Positions 8,600 through 17,153 of a stretch of 64,000 nt of DNA are shown here, piece by piece. The stretch is from Bryobacteraceae bacterium (GTDB lineage: Bacteria; Acidobacteriota; Terriglobia; Bryobacterales; Bryobacteraceae): the NCBI GenBank assembly GCA_026002875.1, contig BPGE01000001.1, positions 4,340,001 to 4,404,000 on the forward strand, read 5' to 3'. A program made the translations under genes and the position numbers. Positions within the stretch are counted from its first letter, which is position 1. Each line of letters begins with the position of its first letter. The notes under the pieces were generated by a model. The model was not told the DNA's origin. It searched no databases and saw only the letters and a program-made list of their open reading frames with translations.

Positions 8600-9697
8600 A
8601 TGAGAGGAGAAGACCGTCAGCAGCAAGAGATGTTCCTGTACGCGAGCCTGGAGGATCTGGTGCCGGCCGATCACCCGCTGCGGCCGATCCGGGCGATGGT
8701 GGACGAGGCGCTGCAGAGGCTGGACGACACCTTCGATGAGATTTACGGAGAAGTGGGGCGGCCGTCGATCGCGCCGGAGCGGCTGCTGCGGGCGCAGTTG
8801 CTGATGCTGCTGTACACAATCCGGAGCGAGAGGATGCTGGTCGAGCAGCTGCGCTACAACCTGCTGTTCCGGTGGTTCGTGGGTCTGGGGATGAGCGAGG
8901 AGGTCTGGCACGCGACGGTGTTCACGAAGAACCGGGACCGGCTGCTGGAAGGGGACGTAGCGCGGCAGTTCTTTGGCGAGATCGTGCGGCAGGCGAAGCA
9001 GCAGGGGCTGATGTCGAGCGAGCATTTTTCGGTGGACGGGACGATGGTGGAGGCGTGGGCGAGCCAGAAGAGCTTCCGGCCGAAACAGGAGAAGTCGGAT
9101 GAGGACGAACCGAAACAGGGTGGGCGGAATCGGGAAGTGGACTTCCGGGGGCAGCAGCGGTCGAATGAGACGCACGAGTCGGTGACGGATCCGGAGGCGC
9201 GGCTGTGGCGGAAGAGTCAGACGGCGGAGGCGAAGCTGAGCTATCTGGGACACGTGCTGGGAGAGAACCGGCACGGGCTGATCGTGAACGTGCGGGTGAC
9301 GAAAGCCTACGGGCGGGCGGAGCGGGAAGCGGCGGTGGAGATGGCGCGGGAGATTCCGGGAGGGACGAAGCGGGTGACGCTGGCCGGAGACAAGGGGTAC
9401 GACACGCGGGAGTTTGTGGAGCAGATGAAGGATCTGAACGTGACGCCGCATGTGGCGCAGAACGTGAGCGGACGGCGCAGCGCGGTGGATGGGAGGACGA
9501 CGCGGCATGAAGGCTACTGGATGAGCCAGAGGAGGCGGAAGCTGGTGGAGGAGTTCTTCGGATGGGCGAAGGTGGTGGCGGGGCTGAGGAAGGTGAAGCT
9601 GAGGGGGCGGGAGAAGGTGGGATGGCTGTTCACGCTGGCGGCAGCCGCATACAATCTGGTGAGGATGAGGAACCTGATGGCGGCGGCGACTGCCTGA
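8600..9697 (+). CDS. IS5-family DDE transposase
   Basis: A 365-residue transposase. The N-terminal part (residues 1-110) carries the family start MRGEDRQQQEMF, HPLRPIRAMVDEAL, GRPSIAPERLLRAQLL and LLFRWFVGL. The catalytic triad can be read as Asp146 (FSVDGT), Asp264 (LAGDKGYDT) and Glu317/318 in RRRKLVEEFFGW. The ATG at 8600 has no Shine-Dalgarno, but a TAGTGT box ends nine bases upstream. The frame is intact. It lies wholly inside the element bounded by inverted repeats at 8528 and 9847. Confidence 0.9.
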   Translation: MRGEDRQQQEMFLYASLEDLVPADHPLRPIRAMVDEALQRLDDTFDEIYGEVGRPSIAPERLLRAQLLMLLYTIRSERMLVEQLRYNLLFRWFVGLGMSEEVWHATVFTKNRDRLLEGDVARQFFGEIVRQAKQQGLMSSEHFSVDGTMVEAWASQKSFRPKQEKSDEDEPKQGGRNREVDFRGQQRSNETHESVTDPEARLWRKSQTAEAKLSYLGHVLGENRHGLIVNVRVTKAYGRAEREAAVEMAREIPGGTKRVTLAGDKGYDTREFVEQMKDLNVTPHVAQNVSGRRSAVDGRTTRHEGYWMSQRRRKLVEEFFGWAKVVAGLRKVKLRGREKVGWLFTLAAAAYNLVRMRNLMAAATA

Positions 9698-9832
9698 GGA
9701 GCGCGGAAACAGCCTTCCGGCGGCCTTCCAATGGCCGCTGGAAGGCGAGTGGGCAGGGGGGCGATCCGTTCCCAGGGCTTCCTCTTGGGCGGAAATCGAA
9801 AAACAGAACAATTTTCGGCTCCGCGCGGGCGT

Positions 9833-9847
9833 TTTTTCAGCGACCTG
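9833..9847 (-). repeat. Right terminal inverted repeat of the IS element
   Basis: Exact complement of the left end (15 of 15 bases), followed directly by the second copy of the target duplication. Confidence 0.85.
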
Positions 9848-9851
9848 CTAA
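9848..9851. repeat. Right target-site duplication CTAA
   Basis: Second copy of the 4-base target, identical to 8524-8527. Confidence 0.8.
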
Positions 9852-10004
9852 CTCCCTCCAGACCGGGGCAGTGGATCCGCCGATAGGGCTTTTACCCGGG
9901 CGAAAAAGGGCCGGGACTTTTCGTAATCTTGGACAGGGGGCCGGATGTCTGCGTTGAGGCAGAACGCCGCCAAAACCCTGACAGGGAGGAGGATCCTGTA
10001 GCGT

Positions 10005-10865
10005 ATGTTGCGAACCGTTGTCATTCAGGCCGCTCTGGCCGCCTGTTTCGGCCACTCTGCGGCGGCGGCCGTGATCTATTCCAACAACAGCCCGTTGAAT
10101 GACAGCTTCACCAATCCCACGAACGTCAATCAGGGGCAGGCCGTCGGTTCTACAGGCTGGTATTACAACAACGTCCGCAACAGCGGAACCGCCGGCATCA
10201 GCTCCTCGCTTCCATACGCGAGCAACGGTTCCGTTTACTTCCAGAGCCCGTCCGGCGCCGCGAAAGCCGACATCGAATACCTGCCCGGCGCCGTGAATGT
10301 GTCCGGCAACTATCTGTCCGGCGCCTCGCTGGGACTGTTTTCAGACCTCCAGAGCTTCTCCTACATGTGGTACCGCGACAGCTCAAGCACCGTGGCCCCC
10401 CATCTCCATCCCGTCCTTCGGGTTCTGCTGGACGCCGATGGAAACCTGGCCACCGTGGGCGATCGCGGCGGACTGGTTTTCGAGCGCGTGTACAACGGAG
10501 GCAGCGTGCCGGTGGACACGTGGGTGTCCGATACGGTCACGTCTTCCACCTACCTCTGGAATTTCGGCCTGGGCATTGGCTTCGCGGCCAATATCAACGC
10601 CACGCCTTATGCCTACGACGCGACGCTGGCCGAATGGCAGGCGTATTTCCCCAATGCCGTGATTCTCGGCTTCAGCGCCGGTGTCGGAAGCGGCTGGAAC
10701 GGCGTGTTCTCGGGCGCCGTGGACTCCATCGCGTGGACGATCGGAGGACAGAGCTCGGCCTTCAACTTCGAGGTTGCTCCGGCGATGGCCGACGTCCCGG
10801 AGCCGGGCACGCTCCTGTTGACGGCGGCTGGAGCCGTCCTGCTTTTCCTCCGCCGCAGGGCCTGA
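10005..10865 (+). CDS. PEP-CTERM sorting-domain protein
   Basis: A secreted 286-residue protein. A signal peptide (MLRTVVIQAALAACFGHSAAAA) leads a domain rich in Asn, Ser, Gly and Tyr. The C-terminus has the full PEP-CTERM tripartite signal: VPEPGT at about residue 263, a hydrophobic helix (LLLTAAGAVLLFL) and RRRA. Such proteins are cleaved and sorted to the cell surface by an exosortase, which is not in this window. The ATG is preceded by GGGAGGAGG 12 bases upstream. There is no recognised enzymatic domain. It faces the repeat-protein gene at 10945. Confidence 0.88.
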   Translation: MLRTVVIQAALAACFGHSAAAAVIYSNNSPLNDSFTNPTNVNQGQAVGSTGWYYNNVRNSGTAGISSSLPYASNGSVYFQSPSGAAKADIEYLPGAVNVSGNYLSGASLGLFSDLQSFSYMWYRDSSSTVAPHLHPVLRVLLDADGNLATVGDRGGLVFERVYNGGSVPVDTWVSDTVTSSTYLWNFGLGIGFAANINATPYAYDATLAEWQAYFPNAVILGFSAGVGSGWNGVFSGAVDSIAWTIGGQSSAFNFEVAPAMADVPEPGTLLLTAAGAVLLFLRRRA

Positions 10866-10944
10866 CCGAAGGTCATTCCCCTGCCGGCGGGACGTCCGTC
10901 CGGGCTGCGTCCCGCGCCGACCGTGCCGGATCGTCCGCAACCGT

Positions 10945-12588
10945 CTACGGCGGGCCAGGCCAGTACAGGTGCACGAAAGCCGCGGGCGTCCCGCCGGAAA
11001 ACGGCTCTTCCGCCAGCAGCGTCTCAAACAGCGGCGGCTCGAAATAGTACGCTGTCAGCGGGGCGGCGGCCAGAATGGACAGGGTCACCGTCAGTCTGGC
11101 AATGACCCGGTTCTGAATCACCTCCCGCACCAGCAGGACTTCCTGATGCGCGCCGAAAGGCAGTCCGGCGGGATTGACGGACACCGTCACCAACGCCGGC
11201 GCCGACCCGGTGGTCTGGCTCAGCTGCACCCACGGGGCGCCGCCCTGCTTTTCCAACGCCCATGGCACATTCGAGCCCAGGAACTGCACCTGCTTCCCCG
11301 CCGGGAGCGAACCGCCCGTCAGGTACTGAAAGTCCAGGCCCGCGGGCGTCAGCGGGGGCGCTGCGCCGGTCACGTTCACCGTCACGGGCGCGTCCATCTG
11401 GGCGAGCGCCGCTTTCAGAACCGTCGCCGTGTTGCCGGCGTGGTCGCTGACTTCGACGAAGCGCACCTCCCACGCGCCGCTCTCCGAATACTGCGGAAAG
11501 ACGCCATTGCAGGGCATCGCCGCCGCCGCAGTGCCTGCGGGCATCACCGCCGTCACGCAATCCACTCTCTGCTGTCCCGAGGGGCTGAACAGCGCCACCA
11601 CAGCCTGCCGCACGCCCGTCCCCGCATCAGAGGCGGTGACGGTTCCGGTCACCGGCGCCGCCCCGGAGCCTGTGTTGATGGAGAGCGGCGAAAGCGAGAG
11701 GGCGCTCAGCACGGGCGGCGTGTTGTCGCTGACAGCGGCGACCGTCAGCGCCGTCGGCAGCCCCATGTCCGCCAGCGTCTGCGTCGTGATGTACTGCGTG
11801 TTGCCCACTCGGTCGCGCAGCTCGACAAACTGCACCCGCCACGATCCGGTCTCCATGCCCGGCGTGAACTGCCCGCTGCAGGAGTAGCTCCCGTTCAGCG
11901 GCGTCCCGGAAGGCGGATCTCCGGGCACGGCGTAGCAGTCCACGCGCTGCTGACCGGAGGGGCTGTAAAACGCGATGTTGGCGAAGTACAGTCCCGACAG
12001 ATTGTCCGTGGCCGCAATGGTTCCTGTCACTGTCACGGGGGCACCGGAGAGGTTCACGGTGGAAGGAGAAAAGGAATAGGAAACCAGCGCGGGCGGCGCC
12101 GTGTCACTGGTTCCGGTGAGCGTCAGGGTGGTCGGGAATCCCATGGCGGCAAGCTGGTCTCTGACGTAGGTGGCCGTATTGCCCGCCTTGTCGGAGATGG
12201 AAAGGAACTGCAGCCGCCACTGCCCGGTTTCGATGTAGCGCGGGATTACGCCCATGCAGGTGAACGTTCCCGCCGTCAGCGTGCCGCTGTAGGAACCAAG
12301 GCTGCTGTGGCAATCCACCCGGCGGTTGCCGGAAGGACTGTAGAAAGCCAGAAACGCCGCCTGCAGCCCGGACAGGTTGTCCGTCGCCTGGATGCTGCCT
12401 GTCAGCAGAGTGTCGGATGAAGTGACATCCGCGGAGGCGGGAGCGAAGGAGTAGGTCACCAGCACGGGCGGGATCGTGTCCTGCGCCCGGGCGGCCAGCG
12501 CTGCTCCGAGGACGAGACACGCCACCCGGCAGAGAAATCCGCGGCGGAATCGCAGGCCGCGGGATGGGATCTGCCGCGACGTGCGCAT
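10945..12588 (-). CDS. Secreted protein with three tandem Ig-like repeats
   Basis: A 547-residue exported protein (signal peptide to about residue 36, ending AARAQ). Three repeats of about 120-125 residues begin at roughly 37, 161 and 286. Each opens with DxxPPxL and contains an ATDNLSG-like loop, FYSPSGxxRVDC with a second Cys about 25-35 residues on, a TGxWRxQF-like segment and a DxxGNT motif. The paired Cys in each repeat suggests a disulfide. From about residue 410 a BACON-like all-beta tail follows (WALEKQGGAPWVQLSQTTGSAPALVTVSVNPAGLPFGAH). The likely role is cell-surface adhesion or polysaccharide binding; this is inference. It is transcribed convergently with the PEP-CTERM gene. Confidence 0.7.
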   Translation of the reverse strand: MRTSRQIPSRGLRFRRGFLCRVACLVLGAALAARAQDTIPPVLVTYSFAPASADVTSSDTLLTGSIQATDNLSGLQAAFLAFYSPSGNRRVDCHSSLGSYSGTLTAGTFTCMGVIPRYIETGQWRLQFLSISDKAGNTATYVRDQLAAMGFPTTLTLTGTSDTAPPALVSYSFSPSTVNLSGAPVTVTGTIAATDNLSGLYFANIAFYSPSGQQRVDCYAVPGDPPSGTPLNGSYSCSGQFTPGMETGSWRVQFVELRDRVGNTQYITTQTLADMGLPTALTVAAVSDNTPPVLSALSLSPLSINTGSGAAPVTGTVTASDAGTGVRQAVVALFSPSGQQRVDCVTAVMPAGTAAAAMPCNGVFPQYSESGAWEVRFVEVSDHAGNTATVLKAALAQMDAPVTVNVTGAAPPLTPAGLDFQYLTGGSLPAGKQVQFLGSNVPWALEKQGGAPWVQLSQTTGSAPALVTVSVNPAGLPFGAHQEVLLVREVIQNRVIARLTVTLSILAAAPLTAYYFEPPLFETLLAEEPFSGGTPAAFVHLYWPGPP

Positions 12589-12645
12589 TCCTGTTCACTA
12601 GTGCGCCGCAACCGGGAAAACTCTCACAAGAATGCGCCGGATGCA

Positions 12646-13896
12646 TCAGCCGGCCAGGCCCGTTTTCGCGCGCCACACCGCCGCGCGCCCCTCCGCGCGG
12701 AACTCCCACCGGACGCCCGCCCCGGCCAGAACCGCCTCGCCGCGGCGAAGTTCCAGCCGCCGGGCGCCAGCCGTTGCCGCCCCCGCGCCTTCCATCACCA
12801 GCAGGATCTCCGGTCCGCGCGTCTCCCGCACGGCTGCCGCCCCCTCCAGCACGATCGAGCTCAGCTCGAAGTCCTCCGCCTCCGTGCGGTACACGCGTTC
12901 GTCCCCGCCGTCCGGTTCTCCCTCAAGCACCTCCACGGGCCCGTCTTCGAACCGCACCACCCGCAGCAGCTCGGCCACATCCACGTGCTTCGGCGTCAGC
13001 CCGCCCCGCAGGACATTGTCCGAGTTCGCCATCAGTTCGACGGTCGTTCCCTGCAGGTACGCGTGCAGCACTCCGGCGGGCTGATACGTCCCCTGCCCCG
13101 GCCGCAGCTGCACGAGGTTCAGAAGGAAAATGGAGAAAATCCCGCGGTCGCGCCGTCCGCCGGGCAGGGGAAACTCGCGCGCGGCGCGCAGGGCCCAGTG
13201 CTCGGGCGTTTCCGGGGGCCAGGGGCCTGTCTTTTCCAGCCGTTCGAGCAGCTGGTCGAGCAGCTCGTCGACCCGCTCCTGCGGCAGGTGCATGATGTGC
13301 GTGTACAGCTCGCGGAGCAGCGCGGCGCGGCGCTGCCGGTCATCCGCGGCTTCGCGCAGACGCGCGGGGAACTCCGGCATGACGCCGCGCGCTTCCGGCC
13401 TGCTCTCCATCCACGCGCTGATCTGTTCGAGCGGGCGGAAGCCGTGCAGCATCCAGAACCCGCTCTGCGCCGCGTGCACCTCCGGCTTGTGATTCCGGTC
13501 GCGGTAGTTGCGGTGCGGCGCGTGGATCGGAATCCCCAGGGCGTTCTCGCGCTCGAACCCCTCGCACGCCTGCTCGCGCGTCGGGTGCACCTGAATGGAC
13601 AGCATCCGGCGCGCATCGAGAACCTTGAACAGGAAAGGCAGCGCCGAACCGAAGCGGCGCAGGGCAGCCTCGCCCAGCCAGCCTTGCGGGTCTTCCGCGA
13701 TCAGCGCGTCCAGCGGGATTCCGCCCCGCTCCGTCTCCGCCAGCGACGGCGCCTTGAGGTGCGCGCCGTACCAGAGCTCGGCGAACGGTTTTCGATCCGG
13801 ATTGCTCACGCCCAGCAGAGCGGGCAGCGCTTCCGTGCCGCCCCAGTCATAGTGCTGGACCGCCGGGCGGATCTTCACCAGGCGCGGCTCACTCAT
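12646..13896 (-). CDS. manA: Mannose-6-phosphate isomerase, type I
   Basis: Interconverts mannose 6-phosphate and fructose 6-phosphate in a zinc-dependent cupin fold. It has 416 residues from ATG 13896 (MSEPRLVKIRPAVQHYDWGG). Family motifs are the N-terminal YDWGG, AELWYGAH, FLFKVLDARRMLSIQVHPTREQA, NYRDRNHKPE and the second-half YQPAGVLHAYLQGTTVELMANSDNVLRGGLTPKHVD. The frame is open to 14163, but the upstream residues are the shadow of the preceding gene. GGAG lies eight bases upstream of the chosen ATG. The start overlaps the stop of the phosphohexomutase gene by eight bases, so the two are translationally coupled and share hexose-phosphate metabolism. Confidence 0.93.
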   Translation of the reverse strand: MSEPRLVKIRPAVQHYDWGGTEALPALLGVSNPDRKPFAELWYGAHLKAPSLAETERGGIPLDALIAEDPQGWLGEAALRRFGSALPFLFKVLDARRMLSIQVHPTREQACEGFERENALGIPIHAPHRNYRDRNHKPEVHAAQSGFWMLHGFRPLEQISAWMESRPEARGVMPEFPARLREAADDRQRRAALLRELYTHIMHLPQERVDELLDQLLERLEKTGPWPPETPEHWALRAAREFPLPGGRRDRGIFSIFLLNLVQLRPGQGTYQPAGVLHAYLQGTTVELMANSDNVLRGGLTPKHVDVAELLRVVRFEDGPVEVLEGEPDGGDERVYRTEAEDFELSSIVLEGAAAVRETRGPEILLVMEGAGAATAGARRLELRRGEAVLAGAGVRWEFRAEGRAAVWRAKTGLAG

Positions 13897-15535
13897 CAAG
13901 CTCCTTCTCCATCCGGCGCAGGATGCCGTCCGGCTCGCGCACGCCCAGCGCGGCAATGGCGTCGGCGCGCTGCTGCGTGTCCGCCACGGCGTAAATGCGG
14001 AACTCGTCGGCGTTGCCCGAGGGCCGCAGGTGCGCGATGTCGCCGTTGGAAAACCAGATCCGCAGCCCGTCGGTGGAATCCAGCTTCTCGATGGCGCCGA
14101 ACCCGTCCTCGCTGCGGAAGAACCGCCCGAGCAACGCCATGACGCCCGGCACGTCGCTGCCATCGGTCGCCTGCGGCGTCAGCTTCTCCAGAATCCGCAG
14201 CGCCTTTTCGCGCGGAAACTCGCGAAGCAGCGCGGAGCGCCCGAATCTCTGCGGCAGCCGCTCGAACAGCGCTGCCGGAGAGACACCCTCGCGCGCCGCC
14301 GCGGCGAGCACCGTCAGGATCGGCAGAAACGCATCCCGCGTGGGCAGCGCGTCCAGCAGCGCTCCCCCGCGCTCGATCGGGCTGCCGGTGAGAAATCCGC
14401 CGTTCGCCTCCCAGCCCACCACGCGCCGCCGCCCTCCAGCCGCCGCGCGCTGCATGCCCGCGATGACATAGGGAGAGCCGATCCGGGTCTTTGGCTCGAG
14501 CGCCGCCGCCAGCGGCGAGCGGTCGATCGCGTCATTGGCGCTCACCGGCACCACGACTGCGTCCGCGCCCAGCTCCTGCGCCACGGCGAGCCCCAGCAGA
14601 TCGCCGGGGTGGAACCGCGCGCGCCCGCCGCTGAAGCTCACGAACAGGGGACGGTCGCTGTCGCCGTCGGTGGAGACGATGGCGCAAACGGGTCCGCGCT
14701 GCGACTCGATTTCGCGCGCCGTTTCTTCGAGCCGCCCGAGCAGCTCGTCGCTGATGTTTTCCGTGTCGATGGGGACGAAGGTCTCGCTCCGCCCCGCCGG
14801 AATCGCCTCCGCTCCCAGGGCTTCCAGCACTTCCACCAGCAGGTCCCGGCCCACGGCGGAGTGCTGGTAGACCACCACCCGCTGCCCGCGCAGCGGCTGG
14901 CCGCGGAAGAAATCGAGATACCGCCGCCGGTACGCGCCCCGGGCCTCGTCCGCAATCTCGGGCAGCGGCAGCGGACCCTGCTTCAGCATGCCGTGTTCAT
15001 TGAATGGCGACTGTTCGAAAGGCGCGTTGTACACTTCCGCGCGGATGCGCGCCACATGCTGCCCGATCGGGCCTTCGTGCTCTTTCAGCAGTTCGCCCGC
15101 GCTCGTGTTCAGCTTGTAGCCGTTCCGGTCGAACGGAATGTGGCTTCCCGTCACCATGATGCTGGCCCGGCGCCGGCCAAAACCGTAGTAGGCCAGGGCG
15201 GGCGTGGGGATGAACCCTTCAAACACCGGCGTGCAGCCCGCAGCCCGCACCGCCTCGCAGGCGGCCTGCAGGATCTCGCCGCGTCCGCCCTGTTCCGCTG
15301 CGAAACGAACCGAAGAAGGCCGCAGATCAGCGGCCAGAAACACGTCTTCGCCCGCTTCGATTCCGCCCTGCGCCTTCGGCAGCGTTTTGAGAAACTCCAG
15401 CTCCGCCCGCACGTTGATCCAGATCTCGAGCTGGGTCAGATCAATGACCCGCCCTCGCCTGCCCGACGTGCCGAACCGCAGCTCCACCGGCTCGTATGCG
15501 AGGCGTTCCCGCAATGTTTTCTTCATTCCATGCAC
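13889..15535 (-). CDS. Phosphoglucomutase/phosphomannomutase family protein
   Basis: An alpha-D-phosphohexomutase of 548 residues, predicted to move phosphate between C1 and C6 of glucose or mannose. Visible motifs are FGTSGRRGR near the N-terminus, the phosphoserine loop TGSHIPFDRNGYK (a variant of TASHNP with catalytic Ser), the metal loop STDGDSDRPL, and a sugar-binding loop GWEANGGFLTG in place of the usual GEESGH. The ATG at 15535 is preceded by GGAGGTGC; a second ATG three codons later is less well spaced. It lies upstream of, and overlaps, manA, which supports phosphomannomutase activity towards GDP-mannose or glycan precursors. Substrate preference cannot be fixed by sight. Confidence 0.85.
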   Translation of the reverse strand: MHGMKKTLRERLAYEPVELRFGTSGRRGRVIDLTQLEIWINVRAELEFLKTLPKAQGGIEAGEDVFLAADLRPSSVRFAAEQGGRGEILQAACEAVRAAGCTPVFEGFIPTPALAYYGFGRRRASIMVTGSHIPFDRNGYKLNTSAGELLKEHEGPIGQHVARIRAEVYNAPFEQSPFNEHGMLKQGPLPLPEIADEARGAYRRRYLDFFRGQPLRGQRVVVYQHSAVGRDLLVEVLEALGAEAIPAGRSETFVPIDTENISDELLGRLEETAREIESQRGPVCAIVSTDGDSDRPLFVSFSGGRARFHPGDLLGLAVAQELGADAVVVPVSANDAIDRSPLAAALEPKTRIGSPYVIAGMQRAAAGGRRRVVGWEANGGFLTGSPIERGGALLDALPTRDAFLPILTVLAAAAREGVSPAALFERLPQRFGRSALLREFPREKALRILEKLTPQATDGSDVPGVMALLGRFFRSEDGFGAIEKLDSTDGLRIWFSNGDIAHLRPSGNADEFRIYAVADTQQRADAIAALGVREPDGILRRMEKELDE

Positions 15536-15562
15536 CTCCGCCGTCCGCGCGGACAGACGGGC

Positions 15563-15955
15563 TCAGCCGCCCGTGCTGCGCGGACCGGTCCGCAGCCGCA
15601 GCCATGCGCCGGCCAGCACTGCGGGCGGAAACAGCAGCAGCAGGCTCCCGAAGTACCAAAACGGCAACGTGCCGAGACTGACGCCCGCCATGACGACGCC
15701 CATTGTTTCGCCCAGCATGATCAGGTACACGGCGTGCCGCCACGGCCGCTCCGGCGCCAGCCGTGCCGCCACCCAGCCGCCGAGCATCGTGAATATCACC
15801 GCGTAGGCCAGCCGCAGGCCCAGCATCCAGTCTGGCGCGGGCAGGCCCGACCCGTCCTGGACGGAAAACAGCCGCATCAGAATCGAGTCCGTAGCCAGAA
15901 TCAGCAGCTGGATCACGAGCCATCCGCCAAAGACGGCCAGCAGACTGCGCACCAT
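15563..15955 (-). CDS. Small integral membrane protein, four predicted helices
   Basis: A 130-residue hydrophobic protein of unknown function. Four membrane segments are visible: SLLAVFGGWLVIQLLILAT, LRLAYAVIFTMLGGWVAARL, HAVYLIMLGETMGVVMAGV and FGSLLLLFPPAVLAGAWL. I chose the ATG at 15955 (MVRSLLAVF) because the frame upstream, open well past it, reads as low-complexity arginine/serine-rich sequence opposite the next gene. The next possible ATG, at about 16084, would add 43 implausible residues. No Shine-Dalgarno supports the chosen start. The gene ends 28 bases before the phosphohexomutase gene on the same strand. Confidence 0.55.
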   Translation of the reverse strand: MVRSLLAVFGGWLVIQLLILATDSILMRLFSVQDGSGLPAPDWMLGLRLAYAVIFTMLGGWVAARLAPERPWRHAVYLIMLGETMGVVMAGVSLGTLPFWYFGSLLLLFPPAVLAGAWLRLRTGPRSTGG

Positions 15956-16121
15956 CAGGCTGAGTGTATCGCAACGGCCCGGCGTGGCGGCGTGACGGCC
16001 GGTGCGCCCGAACACGGGGAAGAATTGCCAGTCCCGCAGCCGCGGAGGGGCGGCGCATTCCGGGTCCCGGATGTCCGATTCCATCCGCCGTCTCCCCTGA
16101 AAACTGATATTCTTCCCGCGG

Positions 16122-16535
16122 ATGCGGTTGCGGATTTTAGCTGCGCGTCTTCGGGACGCGCTGGCAGGACGCTTCATTCCCGCCGCCGACCTGCGCGCCG
16201 CCCTGCTGCTGGCCTGGCTCGCGCTCAGCGGCGCCGCGGGCGTTGCGGCGCTGGCCGCGCTGACGGCGCCGGAGCAGGCCGTGTTCGAAGCGGCGGCGCG
16301 GTGCGAGACGCCGGGAGGCCATCGCCAGGCCTGCGCGCTGTGCGGCATGACGCACGCGTTTCTCGCCTTGCGGAAAGGCGAATTCGGCGAGGCCAGGCAG
16401 GCCAACGCCGCCAGCCTCCTTCTGTTTCCGTCGCTGGCGCTGAACGAAGCGCTGGCGGGGATCGTACTGGTTTTCAGGATGAAGCGGGGCTGGCAGACGC
16501 GCGTCCGGCCTGCCATCGTCCGCAATCCGGGCTGA
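16122..16535 (+). CDS. DUF2752-type small membrane protein
   Basis: A 137-residue protein with two hydrophobic stretches (ALLLAWLALSGAAGVAALAAL, and ASLLLFPSLALNEALAGIVLVF). Between them lies the hallmark CALCGMTHAFLALRKGEFGEARQANAASL, the Cys-x-x-Cys-Gly-x-T/S-x-A core of DUF2752. The biochemical role of the family is unknown. A TATTCT box at 16108-16113 ends eight bases before the ATG, and no Shine-Dalgarno is present, so translation may be leaderless. A second small membrane protein follows 28 bases downstream, a frequent companion of this family. Confidence 0.7.
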   Translation: MRLRILAARLRDALAGRFIPAADLRAALLLAWLALSGAAGVAALAALTAPEQAVFEAAARCETPGGHRQACALCGMTHAFLALRKGEFGEARQANAASLLLFPSLALNEALAGIVLVFRMKRGWQTRVRPAIVRNPG

Positions 16536-16563
16536 TACCAATGACCGGTTTCCGGAGGCGCTG

Positions 16564-16812
16564 ATGCTGGTGCTGAGTCTCGTATGGGGCATTCTGGCAG
16601 CCCTGGGCATGATCGTGGCCTTCTTTCCTTGCCTTGGCAGCCTGAACTGGCTGAACGTTCCCTTTTCCTTCGTCGGGCTGGTGATCAGCATTGTGGCCGT
16701 AGCCACGTCGAAACAGGAGCGGAAGGGCGCGGGCATCGCCGGGATTGTGCTCTGCGGCATGGGTGTGATTTTCGGGCTGATCCGGCTGGCGTTGGGCGGC
16801 GGCGTTCTGTAG
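16564..16812 (+). CDS. Small two- to three-helix membrane protein (DUF4190-like)
   Basis: An 82-residue, almost wholly hydrophobic protein: VLSLVWGILAALGMIVAFF, PFSFVGLVISIVAVATS and GAGIAGIVLCGMGVIFGLIRLAL, with one cytoplasmic-looking KQERKG turn. The layout resembles DUF4190/TM2-associated small membrane proteins. It lies 28 bases after the DUF2752 gene in the same direction, and GGAGGCGC just before the ATG could serve as ribosome-binding site. No function can be assigned. Confidence 0.55.
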   Translation: MLVLSLVWGILAALGMIVAFFPCLGSLNWLNVPFSFVGLVISIVAVATSKQERKGAGIAGIVLCGMGVIFGLIRLALGGGVL

Positions 16813-17153
16813 ATGCGCGCGGTGTCATCGCTCCAATGCTGGAAGTATCGCCCGCTGGGGGTGCGAGGGGACCGCTGGCTTTCGGCGGCAGAAGCAGCTT
16901 GCGATCATGGCATTGAATTGTCGCCGTGGCGGGATGCAGCCGCCGCCCAAGGGCGGCGGGAAACCCGCTGTGGGAGGGGGCGGCCGGGCACGGTTGGTGG
17001 GGCCGCTCGATTTCGCGGCCTGCGGCCGCTTCGCTCGTGGCTCAGAGCCCGCACAGAACCCGCCGCCGCGGTTTTCATTGATGCGGGCTGTGGAGCCGTG
17101 CCGGCGCCGGGCAGATCTGGAATCCGGGCGCGGGGCGGTGCATCATTCGAGGT
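16813..17153 (+). other. Intergenic region, nothing recognised
   Basis: A G+C-rich stretch of 341 bases between a small membrane protein gene and bcp. Several short GC-rich self-complementary pieces occur (for example near 16947-16960 and 17018-17030). None forms a clear terminator, repeat or gene. GAGGT precedes the bcp start. Confidence 0.4.

Larger units (their letters stand above)
8528..9847 (+). mobile_element. Complete IS5-family insertion sequence, 1320 bp
   Basis: The element is bounded by perfect 15-base terminal inverted repeats (CAGGTCGCTGAAAAA at 8528-8542 and its complement at 9833-9847). It is flanked by the 4-base duplication CTAA. One transposase gene fills most of it. Length, repeat size, single frame and YTAR-type target all agree with the IS5 group. 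Intact ends, an open transposase and matching duplications indicate a recent, potentially active insertion. It landed in non-coding DNA 114 bases after the TonB-receptor stop and apparently broke no gene. Confidence 0.88.

Noticed and set aside
9880-9960. Sigma-54 promoter or riboswitch upstream of the first PEP-CTERM gene
   Set aside because: GC-rich hairpins with short T runs occur before both PEP-CTERM genes, but no TGGCA-N7-TTGC pair and no known riboswitch core could be read.
15956-16525. N-terminal extension of the membrane protein at 15563 on the minus strand (320 codons in all)
   Set aside because: The extra part is Arg/Ser/Ala-rich and lies opposite the DUF2752 gene, which has clear family motifs.
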